Assembly (NCBI GenBank): GCA_944336815.1
Contig: CALVLG010000001.1
Span: forward strand, 1-49,683
DNA length: 49,683 bases
Origin: an uncultured Bacilli bacterium
GTDB taxonomy: Bacteria > Bacillota_I > Bacilli_A > RF39 > UBA660
Direction of reading: 5' to 3'
Part shown: positions 15,287-23,989 of the stretch, piece after piece
Position numbering within the stretch: position 1 is the first letter of the stretch
How the letters are laid out: each line of letters begins with the position of its first letter
The notes under the pieces: model-generated
What the model was told of the DNA's origin: nothing
Database searches by the model: none
What the model saw: the letters and a program-made list of their open reading frames with translations, nothing else
Program-made: the position numbers and the translations under genes

Positions 15287-17368
15287 ATGATTGATTTAAC
15301 AGAATTAAATGAATTACAAAGAGAAGCGGTAGCACACATTAATGGGCCTTGTCTTGTTATTGCGGGTGCTGGCTCTGGGAAAACTAAGGTTTTAACCACA
15401 CGTATTGCTAATCTTATAAATGAAGGCGTTCCTTCCTACCATATTTTAGCTATTACTTTTACAAATAAAGCGGCTAAAGAAATGAAAGAAAGAATTGGTA
15501 AAATAGTAGATAATTGTGAATCTTTTGTTGGGACGTTTCATTCTTTTGGCATGCGTATTATTAGAGAAAATGTTTTAAAACTTGGGATGGAAAGAAACTT
15601 TACTATTTTAGATAGCGATGATGTTTTAAGTTTAATTAAAAAAATATTAAAAGATAAAGGGTATGATACTAAAGAAGTTTCGCCTTCGTATATTCGTAAT
15701 CGAATTAGTTTTATTAAAAATGAAATGCTTACTAATGCTGAAATTGAAAAGTTTTTTCAAAGTGAGATGGAAAAGATTGCTTATGAAGTTTATTTAGAAT
15801 ATAACGTAAAATTAAAGAAAAACAATTCTGTTGATTTTGATGATTTATTATGGTTGCCAGTGAAACTTTTTAAAGAAAATCCGGATGTTTTAGAACATTA
15901 CCAAGATAAGTTTCAATATATTTTGATTGATGAGTATCAAGATACAAATGAAGTACAATATAAATTAGTTAAATTATTGGCAGAGAAATATCGAAATTTG
16001 TTCGTGGTTGGAGATCCAGATCAATCTATTTATCAGTTTAGAGGAGCTAACTATAAAAATATTTTGAATTTTGAAAAAGATTATCCGGATGCTAAAGTTA
16101 TTTCTTTAGAAGATAATTATCGAAGTACAGAAATGATTTTAGAAGCTGCTAATAGTGTCATTAAAAATAATAAAGAAAGAAAAGAAAAAAATTTAAGAAG
16201 TCATCATGGTAAAGGGTTAAAAATAAAATACATGCGAGCTTATGATGAAAAAAATGAAATAGCGTTGGTTATTTCGGAAATCAAAAAATTGTTTTTAGAT
16301 GGTTATAAGAAAAAAGATATTGCTGTTTTTTATCGTACTAATGCGCAAGCTAGGGTTGTTGAAGAACAATTTTTAAAAGCTAATATTCCATATAAAGTTG
16401 TTGGAAGTTATTACTTTTATGCTCGTAAAGAAATTAAAGATTTAATTTGTTATTTAAGACTTATTTTGAATTTTCATGATAATGTTTCCTTAGAAAGGGT
16501 TATTAATGTTCCTAAAAGAGGAATAGGCACGACAAGTATTCGGAAGCTTTTGGAAAAAGCAAGCACTGAGAATACAAGTATGTTTGATGTTTTAAGTAGT
16601 CCAAAGGAGATGGAATTTAAAAACTTGTTGATCGAACTAAAAAAAGATAGTGAATCATTATCTTTAACGGAACTGGTTGATGATGTTTTAGAAAAATCGG
16701 GAATGAAAAGAGAATTAGAATTAGATTCTTCTTTGGAAAGTGAATTAAGACTAGATAACTTAATGGAATTTCGAAGTATTACAAAAACGTATGAAGATAC
16801 AACTGGTAGTGTAGACTTGGGTGACTTTTTGGAAGAAATTAGTTTGGTCGCGGATATTTCAGAACATAAAAATGAAGATGATGTGGTAACTTTAATGACA
16901 ATGCATAGTGCTAAGGGGTTAGAGTTTCCGATTGTTTTTTTGGTTGGGATGGAGGAAGGTTTGTTTCCACATCAAAATAGTTTTAATGAAGAAGATGGTA
17001 TTGAAGAAGAGCGAAGGCTATGTTATGTGGCAATTACGCGAGCGAAAGAACGGCTTTATATTTCCAATGCTAAATCAAGAATGATGTATGGACAAACAAA
17101 CCGGAATATGCCTAGTCGGTTTATTGAAGAAATTGATTCTGGACTGGTGGAAAAAGATTTTCCGGAAGTTACAGAGAAAGTTATTCATAAAGAAGAGATG
17201 TATAGCGATGACGATATTTCTTATAATATAGGTGATGTGGTTATGCACACGATTTATGGAAGAGGCGTTGTGGTTGGAGTTGATAAAACATTGGTTACGA
17301 TTGCTTTTTCTAAACAATATGGAATAAGAAAACTTATGAAAAATCATAAGAGTATTAAAAAGGTGTAA
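15287..17368 (+). CDS. pcrA: ATP-dependent DNA helicase PcrA
   Basis: A superfamily 1 3'-5' helicase of 693 residues from the chosen ATG. Walker A AGAGSGKT is at 26-33. Further motifs in order are FTNKAAKEM, LIDEYQDTN, GDPDQSIYQFRGA, EDNYRS, MTMHSAKGLEFP and VAITRAKERLY. The last 50 residues (YNIGDVVMHTIYGRGVV onward) form the small Tudor-like domain by which PcrA/UvrD contacts RNA polymerase. Roles are repair, plasmid replication and clearing RNA polymerase from DNA. The next gene begins 1 bp after the stop. pcrA-ligA adjacency is a standard Firmicutes arrangement; here two genes lie between them. Confidence 0.96.
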   Translation: MIDLTELNELQREAVAHINGPCLVIAGAGSGKTKVLTTRIANLINEGVPSYHILAITFTNKAAKEMKERIGKIVDNCESFVGTFHSFGMRIIRENVLKLGMERNFTILDSDDVLSLIKKILKDKGYDTKEVSPSYIRNRISFIKNEMLTNAEIEKFFQSEMEKIAYEVYLEYNVKLKKNNSVDFDDLLWLPVKLFKENPDVLEHYQDKFQYILIDEYQDTNEVQYKLVKLLAEKYRNLFVVGDPDQSIYQFRGANYKNILNFEKDYPDAKVISLEDNYRSTEMILEAANSVIKNNKERKEKNLRSHHGKGLKIKYMRAYDEKNEIALVISEIKKLFLDGYKKKDIAVFYRTNAQARVVEEQFLKANIPYKVVGSYYFYARKEIKDLICYLRLILNFHDNVSLERVINVPKRGIGTTSIRKLLEKASTENTSMFDVLSSPKEMEFKNLLIELKKDSESLSLTELVDDVLEKSGMKRELELDSSLESELRLDNLMEFRSITKTYEDTTGSVDLGDFLEEISLVADISEHKNEDDVVTLMTMHSAKGLEFPIVFLVGMEEGLFPHQNSFNEEDGIEEERRLCYVAITRAKERLYISNAKSRMMYGQTNRNMPSRFIEEIDSGLVEKDFPEVTEKVIHKEEMYSDDDISYNIGDVVMHTIYGRGVVVGVDKTLVTIAFSKQYGIRKLMKNHKSIKKV

Positions 17369-17369
17369 A

Positions 17370-17729
17370 ATGAATGGAAGTTTTTATGTTGGTGATGAAC
17401 TCACAAGAATTTATAAAAAAGGAAAGGGTTATTTAACTTTAGTGCAAAAAGTAACGCCTACTAGTTATATTACTATGCATACTATTTTTGAAAATACTTT
17501 TGACTTTAAAAATTATCCTTCTATTGAAGAAATGTTAAGTGATACAGTATCGTTAGCTTTTCGTTTTCAAAATACTAAAAATGTATATCGAGCTTTTATT
17601 GAAGAAGAACAATTTTTAGATGGAAAGTTAAAATATGAAACAAAGTATGCTGAATATGGAGAAAATATATATGAAGCACTGGCTTTGTTAGAAGAAAAGA
17701 TTAAATTAGAAAGAGGAATAGGACGATGA
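17370..17729 (+). CDS. conserved-looking protein of unknown function
   Basis: A 119-residue soluble, mixed-charge protein with no signal peptide or membrane segment. The N-terminal half looks beta-rich (GYLTLVQKVTPTSYITMHTI) and the C-terminal half helical (EALALLEEKIKLERGIG). AAGGTG lies within the end of pcrA, and the stop overlaps the next ATG (ATGA), so translation is coupled on both sides. Position in a pcrA-ligA operon hints at DNA or nucleotide metabolism, but no family is recognised. Confidence 0.75.
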   Translation: MNGSFYVGDELTRIYKKGKGYLTLVQKVTPTSYITMHTIFENTFDFKNYPSIEEMLSDTVSLAFRFQNTKNVYRAFIEEEQFLDGKLKYETKYAEYGENIYEALALLEEKIKLERGIGR

Positions 17730-18637
17730 AAGACAAATTAACTTTGGTTGTTATGGCGGCAGGAATGGGAAGCCGTTTTGGAGGGTTAAAACAAATTACA
17801 CCTGTTGATGATGATGCCAATTTTTTAATTGATTATTCGCTTTATGATGCCATTAAAGCTGGATTTTCTAAAGTTGTCTTTATTATTAAAGAAGAAAATT
17901 TGCAAGATTTTCGGAATACGATAGGGAAGCGGATTGAGCAAAAAATAGATGTGGCGTATGTTTTTCAAAAATTGACTGATGTTCCTTCTTTTGTTACTCT
18001 TCCTAAAGATAGAGTAAAACCGTGGGGAACTGTGCAGGCTGTTTTAGCCGCGAAAGAAGAAATAGATGGCGCTTTTGCGGTTATTAATGCTGATGATTTT
18101 TATGGGGCTTCTTCTTATCAAATTGTAGCTGAGGCTTTAAGAAAATCTAAAGATGTAAATGAACAGATTGCTATTCCTTATCCTTTTTGTAATGTAAGTA
18201 GTAAATATGGTTTTGTTAAACGGGGGGTTTTATTTTATAAGGGCGATAATGTTTCTAAAATACTTGAATGTAGTGTGGGGTATGAAGATGATAAAGTCGT
18301 GGCTAAGCCTTTAGATGGCAGTGAGCCTTTTGAAATTGCGAAAGATCATCCTGTATCTATGAATATGTTTGGTTTTAAAAAAGAAATATTAGCTTATTTA
18401 GAAGAATATTTTGTTAATTTTATGGCTAAAAATCAAAATGATTTAGCTAATGTTGAAGCTTTATTACCTGTTTTTTTAGAAGAATATTTAGAAAGTGGGA
18501 AAATCACTTTAAAATATGTTTTAAGTGATGGTGTATGGTTAGGAATGACTTATAAAGAAGATTTAGAAGAAGTAAAAGAAAAAATAGCCGAGTTAAAAGA
18601 AAAGAAAGAATATCCGCGACAATTATGGGAGGGATAA
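17726..18637 (+). CDS. sugar-nucleotidyltransferase-like protein
   Basis: A 303-residue protein with the GT-A nucleotidyltransferase fold. The nucleotide loop is MAAGMGSRFGGLKQI at residues 10-24, and the metal Asp pair is in INADDFYG. PWGTVQAVLAAK resembles the base-binding segment of NDP-sugar pyrophosphorylases. It lacks the left-handed beta helix of GlmU. The substrate is unknown; choline or sugar phosphate activation are both possible. It overlaps the preceding gene (ATGA) and is 3 bp from ligA. Confidence 0.8.
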   Translation: MKDKLTLVVMAAGMGSRFGGLKQITPVDDDANFLIDYSLYDAIKAGFSKVVFIIKEENLQDFRNTIGKRIEQKIDVAYVFQKLTDVPSFVTLPKDRVKPWGTVQAVLAAKEEIDGAFAVINADDFYGASSYQIVAEALRKSKDVNEQIAIPYPFCNVSSKYGFVKRGVLFYKGDNVSKILECSVGYEDDKVVAKPLDGSEPFEIAKDHPVSMNMFGFKKEILAYLEEYFVNFMAKNQNDLANVEALLPVFLEEYLESGKITLKYVLSDGVWLGMTYKEDLEEVKEKIAELKEKKEYPRQLWEG

Positions 18638-18640
18638 GCG

Positions 18641-20674
18641 ATGCTTGAAGAGAAACGTAAAAGAGTTATAGAGCTGACAAAGATTTTGAATGATGCGAAC
18701 TATGAATATTATGTGTTAGCCAATCCAACTTTAACTGATCAAGAGTTTGATAAGTATATGCGGGAACTTGAAGAAATTGAAAAAGAATATCCGGAGCTTG
18801 CGGATAATAATTCGCCAACGAAAAGAGTTGGCGGGGAAGTTATTGATAAGTTTCAAAAAATTAAACATAAAATTCCAATGCTTTCTTTGCCGGATGTTTT
18901 TAATGAAGATGAGATAAGAGAGTTTGATGAGAGAATTAGGAAAGCTGGTTTTTCACCAGAGTATGTATGTGAGTTAAAAATTGATGGCTTGAGTGGCTCT
19001 TTTCATTATGAAAACGGTAAATTAATTACTGGGGCAACTAGAGGAGACGGTGTAATTGGGGAAGATATAACCCATAATGTTAAGACAATTCGTTCTCTTC
19101 CTTTGACGCTTAAAAAACCAATTGATATTGAGGTTCGCGGGGAAATTTTTATGCCAAGAGAGACTTTGGCTAAGTTAAACCAAGAACGAGGTGAACTTAA
19201 TTTGCCTTTATTTCAAAATTGTCGGAATGCGGCGGCAGGGTCTATTAGGCAGTTAGATTCTAAAATTGCTGCGGGAAGAGGGCTTGATACTTGGATTTAT
19301 CATTTGCCTAATCCTTTAGATTATGGAATTACAAAACATTGGGATGCATTAGAATTTATGAAGAAGTTAGGGCTTAAAGTTAATCCGGCTAATCGTTTGG
19401 TTAAAAACATTGAGGAAATTTTGGCGTTCATTCATGAGTATGGGGAAAAAAGAAGTAGCTTACCTTATGATATTGATGGCGTGGTTATTAAAGTTAATGA
19501 TCTGGCGATGCAAGAAGCAATTGGTTATACTTCTAAATATCCAAAATGGGCAGTTGCTTATAAGTTTCCGGCTGAAGAAGTTTTAACAAAATTAGTTGAT
19601 ATTATTTTTACGGTTGGTAGAACGGGCCGTATTACACCTAATGCGGTTTTGGAACCAGTTATTGTAATGGGCTCGACTGTAAAAAGGGCTACCCTTCATA
19701 ATGAAGATTATGTTATAGAAAAAGGTTTGAAAATTGGGGATACGGTATCAATTCGTAAAGCCGGAGATGTTATTCCAGAAGTAGTCGAAGCTAAATTAGA
19801 AAGAAGAACGGGCAATGAAAAAGATTTTGTAATGATTAAGAATTGTCCAATATGTAATTATCCTTTACAAAAGAAACCGGGACAAGTTGATCATTATTGT
19901 TTAAATCCTAAGTGTCCGGCTAGACATATTGAAAGTTTGATTCATTTTTGTAGTCGTAAAGCGATGAATATTGATGGTTTAGGGGAAAGAATTGTGGAAG
20001 ATTTCTTTAATTTAGGGTTTATTAAATCTATTACCGATATATATCATTTGGAAACTCATAAAAAGGATTTGCAAGAGTTAGAAGGATATGGAAAAAAGAG
20101 TATTGAAAATTTATTAGAAGCTATTTTAAATAGTAAGCAAAACAGTTTAGAAAAATTACTCTTTGGTCTTGGCATTGAAGGAATAGGCGATAAAACGGCC
20201 CTTGTGTTAGCTAAAAGATATAAAACATTAGATAATTTAATGGCTCAAAGTGAAGAAGATTTAAAAAATTTAAAAGATATTGGTCCTGTTTTAGCTCATA
20301 ACATTTATACATATTTTCAAAATGTTGATAACCAAGAACTTATTAACAATTTAAAAGAATTAAATCTAAATATGACATATCTTGGTGAAGAAGAAAAGTA
20401 CCATGAATTAATTAGTGGGAAACGTTTTGTTGTAACAGGAACGATTTCTTTTATGGGAAGAGATGAAATAGAACACGTTTTAGAAAGCTATGGTGGCAAA
20501 GCTAGTAGTAGTGTTTCTTCTAAAACAGATGTGGTTATTGTTGGCGATAGTCCAGGAAGTAAAGCTGATAAAGCTAAGGAACTTAATATTCCTATTTGGG
20601 ATGAAGGAAAACTTTATTCTATTTTTGATGAATTAAATGTAATTGAACATAATGAAAAAACGGAAAGTGATTAA
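18641..20674 (+). CDS. ligA: NAD-dependent DNA ligase LigA
   Basis: A 677-residue ligase for nick sealing in replication and repair. Domain Ia with LTDQEFDKYMREL is followed by adenylation Lys113 in ELKIDGLSG, then RGEIFMPRE, the OB-fold, a four-Cys zinc finger (CPICNYPLQ and CLNPKCPARH), the HhH region and a C-terminal BRCT domain (SGKRFVVTGTISFMGR). Full family length. This is the replicative ligase, distinct from the ATP-dependent one at 30296. A bidirectional terminator overlaps the stop codon. Confidence 0.97.
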   Translation: MLEEKRKRVIELTKILNDANYEYYVLANPTLTDQEFDKYMRELEEIEKEYPELADNNSPTKRVGGEVIDKFQKIKHKIPMLSLPDVFNEDEIREFDERIRKAGFSPEYVCELKIDGLSGSFHYENGKLITGATRGDGVIGEDITHNVKTIRSLPLTLKKPIDIEVRGEIFMPRETLAKLNQERGELNLPLFQNCRNAAAGSIRQLDSKIAAGRGLDTWIYHLPNPLDYGITKHWDALEFMKKLGLKVNPANRLVKNIEEILAFIHEYGEKRSSLPYDIDGVVIKVNDLAMQEAIGYTSKYPKWAVAYKFPAEEVLTKLVDIIFTVGRTGRITPNAVLEPVIVMGSTVKRATLHNEDYVIEKGLKIGDTVSIRKAGDVIPEVVEAKLERRTGNEKDFVMIKNCPICNYPLQKKPGQVDHYCLNPKCPARHIESLIHFCSRKAMNIDGLGERIVEDFFNLGFIKSITDIYHLETHKKDLQELEGYGKKSIENLLEAILNSKQNSLEKLLFGLGIEGIGDKTALVLAKRYKTLDNLMAQSEEDLKNLKDIGPVLAHNIYTYFQNVDNQELINNLKELNLNMTYLGEEEKYHELISGKRFVVTGTISFMGRDEIEHVLESYGGKASSSVSSKTDVVIVGDSPGSKADKAKELNIPIWDEGKLYSIFDELNVIEHNEKTESD

Positions 20675-20686
20675 TTTTCCGTTTTT
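20659..20686. terminator. bidirectional terminator between ligA and the metallopeptidase gene
   Basis: AACGGAAA and TTTCCGTT form an 8-bp stem with T-runs on both strands. It overlaps the end of ligA and serves the convergent gene too. Confidence 0.8.
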
Positions 20687-21458
20687 ATAATGTTAGTTGT
20701 TCTTTTCTTTCTAAAAGAATTTGTTCTATTTGAATTAATATGTTTGTCATAGTTTGATACCATTGCTCACCAAAAAATATTTTAGCTATTTGCAGTAATT
20801 CTTGATTATTAGTCATATATAAAGCGAAGAAATTAGCAAATTGTTCATCAAATGATAAATAATAGTTTGTTTTGTCTTTTTGATGATAATAATTATAAGG
20901 ATGAGAATATGGTAGGGTGAATGTTTGCCCATCTTTTGTTTTAAAATTGTTGACACCTAAATATATACTAGAGATTATATCTGATAAGGGAGCTAAGATA
21001 GCTTTGTTTTTAGAATTGCATATAGCTATTATTAGGGTTTTAAAATTGGCTTCTTTGTATAATTCATTATTTAAAGTGAAGTTTAGATTGGCCGCATTTT
21101 TTATATGTGCTTGTGTTTCTTTATTAAAATTTTCGAGATTATTAACAGGAATTTTTAAGGTGTTAAATAGATAATGACCAATTTCATGAAGAGATGCGAG
21201 ATTATCTGCTTTAGGATCAATTTCTAAAGCGTTAAATGTATATAAATAATGAGAACCATTTTTTGATGGGAAAAATTGAATAGTATCTCTTGATAATAAA
21301 AAGTTGGTAATTATATTTTGTCCAATTTCGTCTGTATAGGGATAAATAGTTGAAAATATTTCCCATAATTTTTCAATTGTTTCGGTATTATCACCTAAGG
21401 GTGTATTTGGTGGGAAAACAAGTTTGGTAAAAAAATCATTTTTGTATTCTTCAGTCAT
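20685..21458 (-). CDS. putative zinc metallopeptidase-like protein
   Basis: A 257-residue protein with no signal peptide. SLHEIGHYLF carries an HExxH motif (His91, Glu92, His95), and DEQFANFFALYM with Glu205 is a plausible third zinc ligand. The region between contains SDIISSIYLG and SHPYNYY. This order (HExxH, then a D-I-I-S segment, then E-FA) resembles metallopeptidase domains found in phage head-associated and polyvalent proteins, which is an inference. It starts 9 bp downstream of trmB on the same strand, so the two are likely co-transcribed. Substrate is unknown. Confidence 0.65.
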   Translation of the reverse strand: MTEEYKNDFFTKLVFPPNTPLGDNTETIEKLWEIFSTIYPYTDEIGQNIITNFLLSRDTIQFFPSKNGSHYLYTFNALEIDPKADNLASLHEIGHYLFNTLKIPVNNLENFNKETQAHIKNAANLNFTLNNELYKEANFKTLIIAICNSKNKAILAPLSDIISSIYLGVNNFKTKDGQTFTLPYSHPYNYYHQKDKTNYYLSFDEQFANFFALYMTNNQELLQIAKIFFGEQWYQTMTNILIQIEQILLERKEQLTL

Positions 21459-21467
21459 AAGAACTCT

Positions 21468-22106
21468 CTAACTTTCAAAAATGGCATCAAGATAAAAAAT
21501 TGGTCGGCCTTCTTTATAATATTGTTTTTCATAATTTGTCATGATATTAGGAATTTTATTTTCATCATGATGTAAATCTAAACTTACTCTTTTAAATGTA
21601 TACCAATAGTTAGATAAACTTTCTAAGGAATAAGCAAATAATACTTTATTATCCGTTTTCAAGATAATATGTTTTTTCTTTTTAAATATTTTATCATAAA
21701 GTTTTAAATAGCTTTCATGTGTAAATCTTTTCTTTTCATCAATTTTTTTAGGCCATGGTTCACTAAAGGTAAGATATATTGTATCTATTTCTTTGGCAAA
21801 TATTTTGTCTATTTCTCTGGCATCTATACATATTAATTTTAGGTTTTTAAGATTTAAGTTTTCTAGTTTTTTAATACCATTTACCATTTGGGAATCATTT
21901 ATTTCTAAACCGATGAAGTTGCGGTTTGGATAAGTTTTAGCCATTTCAATAATAAAATCGCCTCTTCCCATCCCAAGTTCTAAATCAATAGGATTGTTGT
22001 TATTAAAAATTTCATGCCATTTTCCTTTATAATTTAAAGGATTATTTATGACATATCTTGAATTTTTAACTATTTGATCTGCATTTTTAATTTTAATATA
22101 TTCCAT
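21468..22106 (-). CDS. trmB: tRNA (guanine-N7-)-methyltransferase TrmB
   Basis: A class I SAM-dependent methyltransferase of 212 residues that makes m7G46 in tRNA. Motif I is LELGMGRGDFIIEMA, followed by NFIGLEIN, the TrmB-specific FSEPWPKKIDEKKRFTH, and ILKTDN. The frame allows an ATG four codons earlier, but GAGG (22113-22116 on the minus strand) sits 6 nt before the ATG at 22106, so that start is chosen. TGCTAAAAT at 22129-22137 (minus strand) is an extended -10. Confidence 0.93.
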   Translation of the reverse strand: MEYIKIKNADQIVKNSRYVINNPLNYKGKWHEIFNNNNPIDLELGMGRGDFIIEMAKTYPNRNFIGLEINDSQMVNGIKKLENLNLKNLKLICIDAREIDKIFAKEIDTIYLTFSEPWPKKIDEKKRFTHESYLKLYDKIFKKKKHIILKTDNKVLFAYSLESLSNYWYTFKRVSLDLHHDENKIPNIMTNYEKQYYKEGRPIFYLDAIFES

Positions 22107-22189
22107 TTTTTGCCTCATTTCTTTTATTATTTTAGCAAATATTTATTTAAAAGTCTTTGTTTTTTATGTGAAAATTTGATTATAAAGTA

Positions 22190-22279
22190 AAGTGGTTCGA
22201 AAAATCGCCAAAAATGATAAAAAAGTGGTTCGAAAAATCGCCAAAAACAGTAAAAAAGTGGTTCGAAAAATCGCCAAAA
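22190..22279 (+). repeat. three tandem 33-bp repeats upstream of the DUF4143 ATPase
   Basis: A 23-bp core beginning AGTGGTTCGAAAAATCG and ending in CCAAAA is identical at 22191-22213, 22224-22246 and 22257-22279. Ten-base linkers (ATGATAAAAA, ACAGTAAAAA) give a 33-bp period. The last core ends 2 bp before the -35 box of the ATPase promoter. The core holds the small palindrome CGA-AAAA-TCG. Its placement upstream of the promoter suggests protein-binding sites on DNA rather than a transcribed element. Confidence 0.95.
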
Positions 22280-22281
22280 CA

Positions 22282-22310
22282 TTGCTTTTTCTTTTTTGTT
22301 ATGTTATATT
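22282..22310 (+). promoter_or_regulatory. promoter of the DUF4143 ATPase
   Basis: TTGCTT at 22282-22287, a 17-bp spacer, and TATATT at 22305-22310 preceded by TGT (extended -10). The ATG is 18 bp downstream with GGTG as a weak ribosome binding site. Confidence 0.7.
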
Positions 22311-22327
22311 TTTTATGGTGATGTTAT

Positions 22328-23749
22328 ATGAAACGCTCTTTTTGGAATGATTTAGAACAGTGGTACAGTGGAGATATGCAAATGCCTTTAATGGTAATAG
22401 GGGCAAGACAAGTAGGAAAAACTTATTTAATTGATAAGTTTTGCAAGAGTCATTTTAAAAAGTATTGTTATATTAATTTGATGCAAGATCAAGATTTTGT
22501 TCATGCTTTTCATACTTTACCAGATTTTGCGTCAAAAGTATTTTATTTGGAGTCAAAATATAATGTTAAACTAGATGATAAAGAAGTTGTTTTGTTTGTA
22601 GATGAGGTACAAGAAAGTGAAGAATTTATTGAGTCTTTAAAGTTTTTTTGCGAAAGTGATAAAAAATATAAAATTATTTGTGCTGGCTCTTTATTAGGGG
22701 TTAAATTAAAAAGAGATTTTTCAAGTTCGTTTCCAGTCGGTAAAGTAGTGATCAAATATATGTATCCAATGAGTTTTCCAGAGTTTTTAGCAGCGACGGG
22801 AAATGACCGATATATAAAATTAATTCAAGAGAGTTTTATGAATGATAAACCACTTATAGAATCATTACATAAAATTCTTCTGGACTTTTACCATCAGTTT
22901 TTATTTCTTGGTGGAATGCCCGAGTGTATTTTATCTTTTGTAAAAAACAATCAAGATTTTATTTTAATGGATCATAATATCATTTCGAATATTATTCAGT
23001 CTTATTTTAATGATATGGGTAAATATACTTCTCAAAAAAATGAGTCATTACGCATATCTAGAATTTATCAAAATATTCCTTCGCAACTGGCAAAAGAAAA
23101 TCAAAAGTTTACTTTTGCAAAAATTGATAATAAGGATAATCGAAAAAGAGATTATATTACTGCTGTAGACTGGTTACTTGCTAGCAATTTGATTCTTCCT
23201 TGTTATGAAGTTACTAATCCAGTATTTCCAGTTTTGGGATATGTCAATTATGAAAATTATAAATTATATATGAATGATACTGGTATTTTGTGCTCTATGT
23301 TGCAAGTAAAAGATCATGAAGTTTTATTTGATGGTGATTATTCTTATAAAGGTGTGTTAACTGAAAATTATGTAGCTAGTGAGCTTTATAAAAATGAATT
23401 TCCTTTGCTTTATTGGACAAGAAAAGGTGAGAATAAAGCAATGAGTGAAATTGATTTTTTGATTCAGTTAGATAGCAATGTTATTCCTGTTGAGGTAAAG
23501 GCTAATCATAATACCCAATCTAAAAGTTTGATGGTTTATAGAGAAAAGTATCAGCCACCATATATGATTAGAATTTCTGCGAAAAATTTCGGTTTTGAAA
23601 ATAATATTAAATCTGTTCCATTATATGCTGTTTTTTGTATGAACGATTTAGTTAAATTAGAAAAAGAAAAATCACAAGAAAAAATGCGTCAGCAAAAAGA
23701 GAATATACAAAAAAAGCAAAAGGAAATTGACAAATTTTTAAATGAATAG
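22328..23749 (+). CDS. AAA_14/DUF4143-family ATPase
   Basis: A 473-residue protein. Walker A GARQVGKT is at 25-32 and Walker B VLFVDEVQES near 88-97. A winged-helix-like middle region is followed by the DUF4143 domain with GVLTENYVASELYK (342-355) and EIDFLI...VIPVEVKA (375-392). The Asp376, Glu389 and Lys391 positions match a PD-(D/E)XK nuclease-like core. The end (about 442-473) is a charged coiled coil. These ATPases are frequent in gut Firmicutes, often in many copies, and their function is unknown. The gene stands alone, with the repeats upstream, and its 3' end holds the promoter of the T-box leader. Confidence 0.88.
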   Translation: MKRSFWNDLEQWYSGDMQMPLMVIGARQVGKTYLIDKFCKSHFKKYCYINLMQDQDFVHAFHTLPDFASKVFYLESKYNVKLDDKEVVLFVDEVQESEEFIESLKFFCESDKKYKIICAGSLLGVKLKRDFSSSFPVGKVVIKYMYPMSFPEFLAATGNDRYIKLIQESFMNDKPLIESLHKILLDFYHQFLFLGGMPECILSFVKNNQDFILMDHNIISNIIQSYFNDMGKYTSQKNESLRISRIYQNIPSQLAKENQKFTFAKIDNKDNRKRDYITAVDWLLASNLILPCYEVTNPVFPVLGYVNYENYKLYMNDTGILCSMLQVKDHEVLFDGDYSYKGVLTENYVASELYKNEFPLLYWTRKGENKAMSEIDFLIQLDSNVIPVEVKANHNTQSKSLMVYREKYQPPYMIRISAKNFGFENNIKSVPLYAVFCMNDLVKLEKEKSQEKMRQQKENIQKKQKEIDKFLNE

Positions 23750-23755
23750 TATATT
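23727..23755 (+). promoter_or_regulatory. promoter of the lysS T-box leader
   Basis: TTGACA at 23727-23732, a 17-bp spacer and TATATT at 23750-23755. It overlaps the last codons of the ATPase gene; the predicted start is near 23762. Confidence 0.75.
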
Positions 23756-23761
23756 ATGAAC

Positions 23762-23972
23762 AGGAAATGCGTTGAAAACTATAGTAGTTATAGAAATTCT
23801 TTTTTAGAGAGATGAGGGATGGTGTGACTCATTAGAGATTCTATAATGAAGAAAAGAGTGGGAGCATAAGCGTAATTCTGCGTTAAAGAAAGAAAGTGCA
23901 TGGCAACATGAATTAAGGTGGTACCGCGGATTTAACAGTTATTCGTCCTTTAGAGGAAGATAACTGTTTTTT
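23762..23972 (+). promoter_or_regulatory. T-box riboswitch, predicted tRNA-Lys
   Basis: The 14-base T-box core AAGGTGGTACCGCGG is at 23915-23929 and contains the UGGN that pairs with the tRNA acceptor end. It is followed by a terminator hairpin with AACAGTTA at 23934-23941, TAACTGTT at 23961-23968 and a U-run. Upstream, Stem I is supported by TTATAGAA (23788-23795) pairing with TTCTATAA (23839-23846), and the conserved AGAGAG...GAGGGATGGTG segment lies at its tip. The triplet AAG at 23849-23851, followed by A, faces the expected specifier loop and codes for Lys, matching lysS downstream. Uncharged tRNA should favour antitermination and raise expression of the two genes below. Confidence 0.92.
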
Positions 23973-23989
23973 ATTTTGAAGGAGATAAT

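Noticed and set aside
17726..17729. TGA read as tryptophan, as in mycoplasmas
   Set aside because: TGA ends several genes in ATGA overlaps with the next start, and Trp is coded by TGG throughout.
22190..22279. Short CRISPR array
   Set aside because: Only three units, with ten-base A-rich linkers that are too short and too alike to be spacers, and no cas genes nearby.
22190..22321. Peptide with repeated KWFEKSPK units encoded by the 33-bp repeats
   Set aside because: The period is a multiple of three so all frames stay open, but there is no start with a ribosome binding site before the first unit, and the identity is at DNA level including third codon positions.
22190..22321. RNA antitoxin for the ATPase, by analogy to ToxI
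   Set aside because: The best promoter lies downstream of the repeats, so they would not be transcribed with the gene, and no terminator separates repeats and gene.
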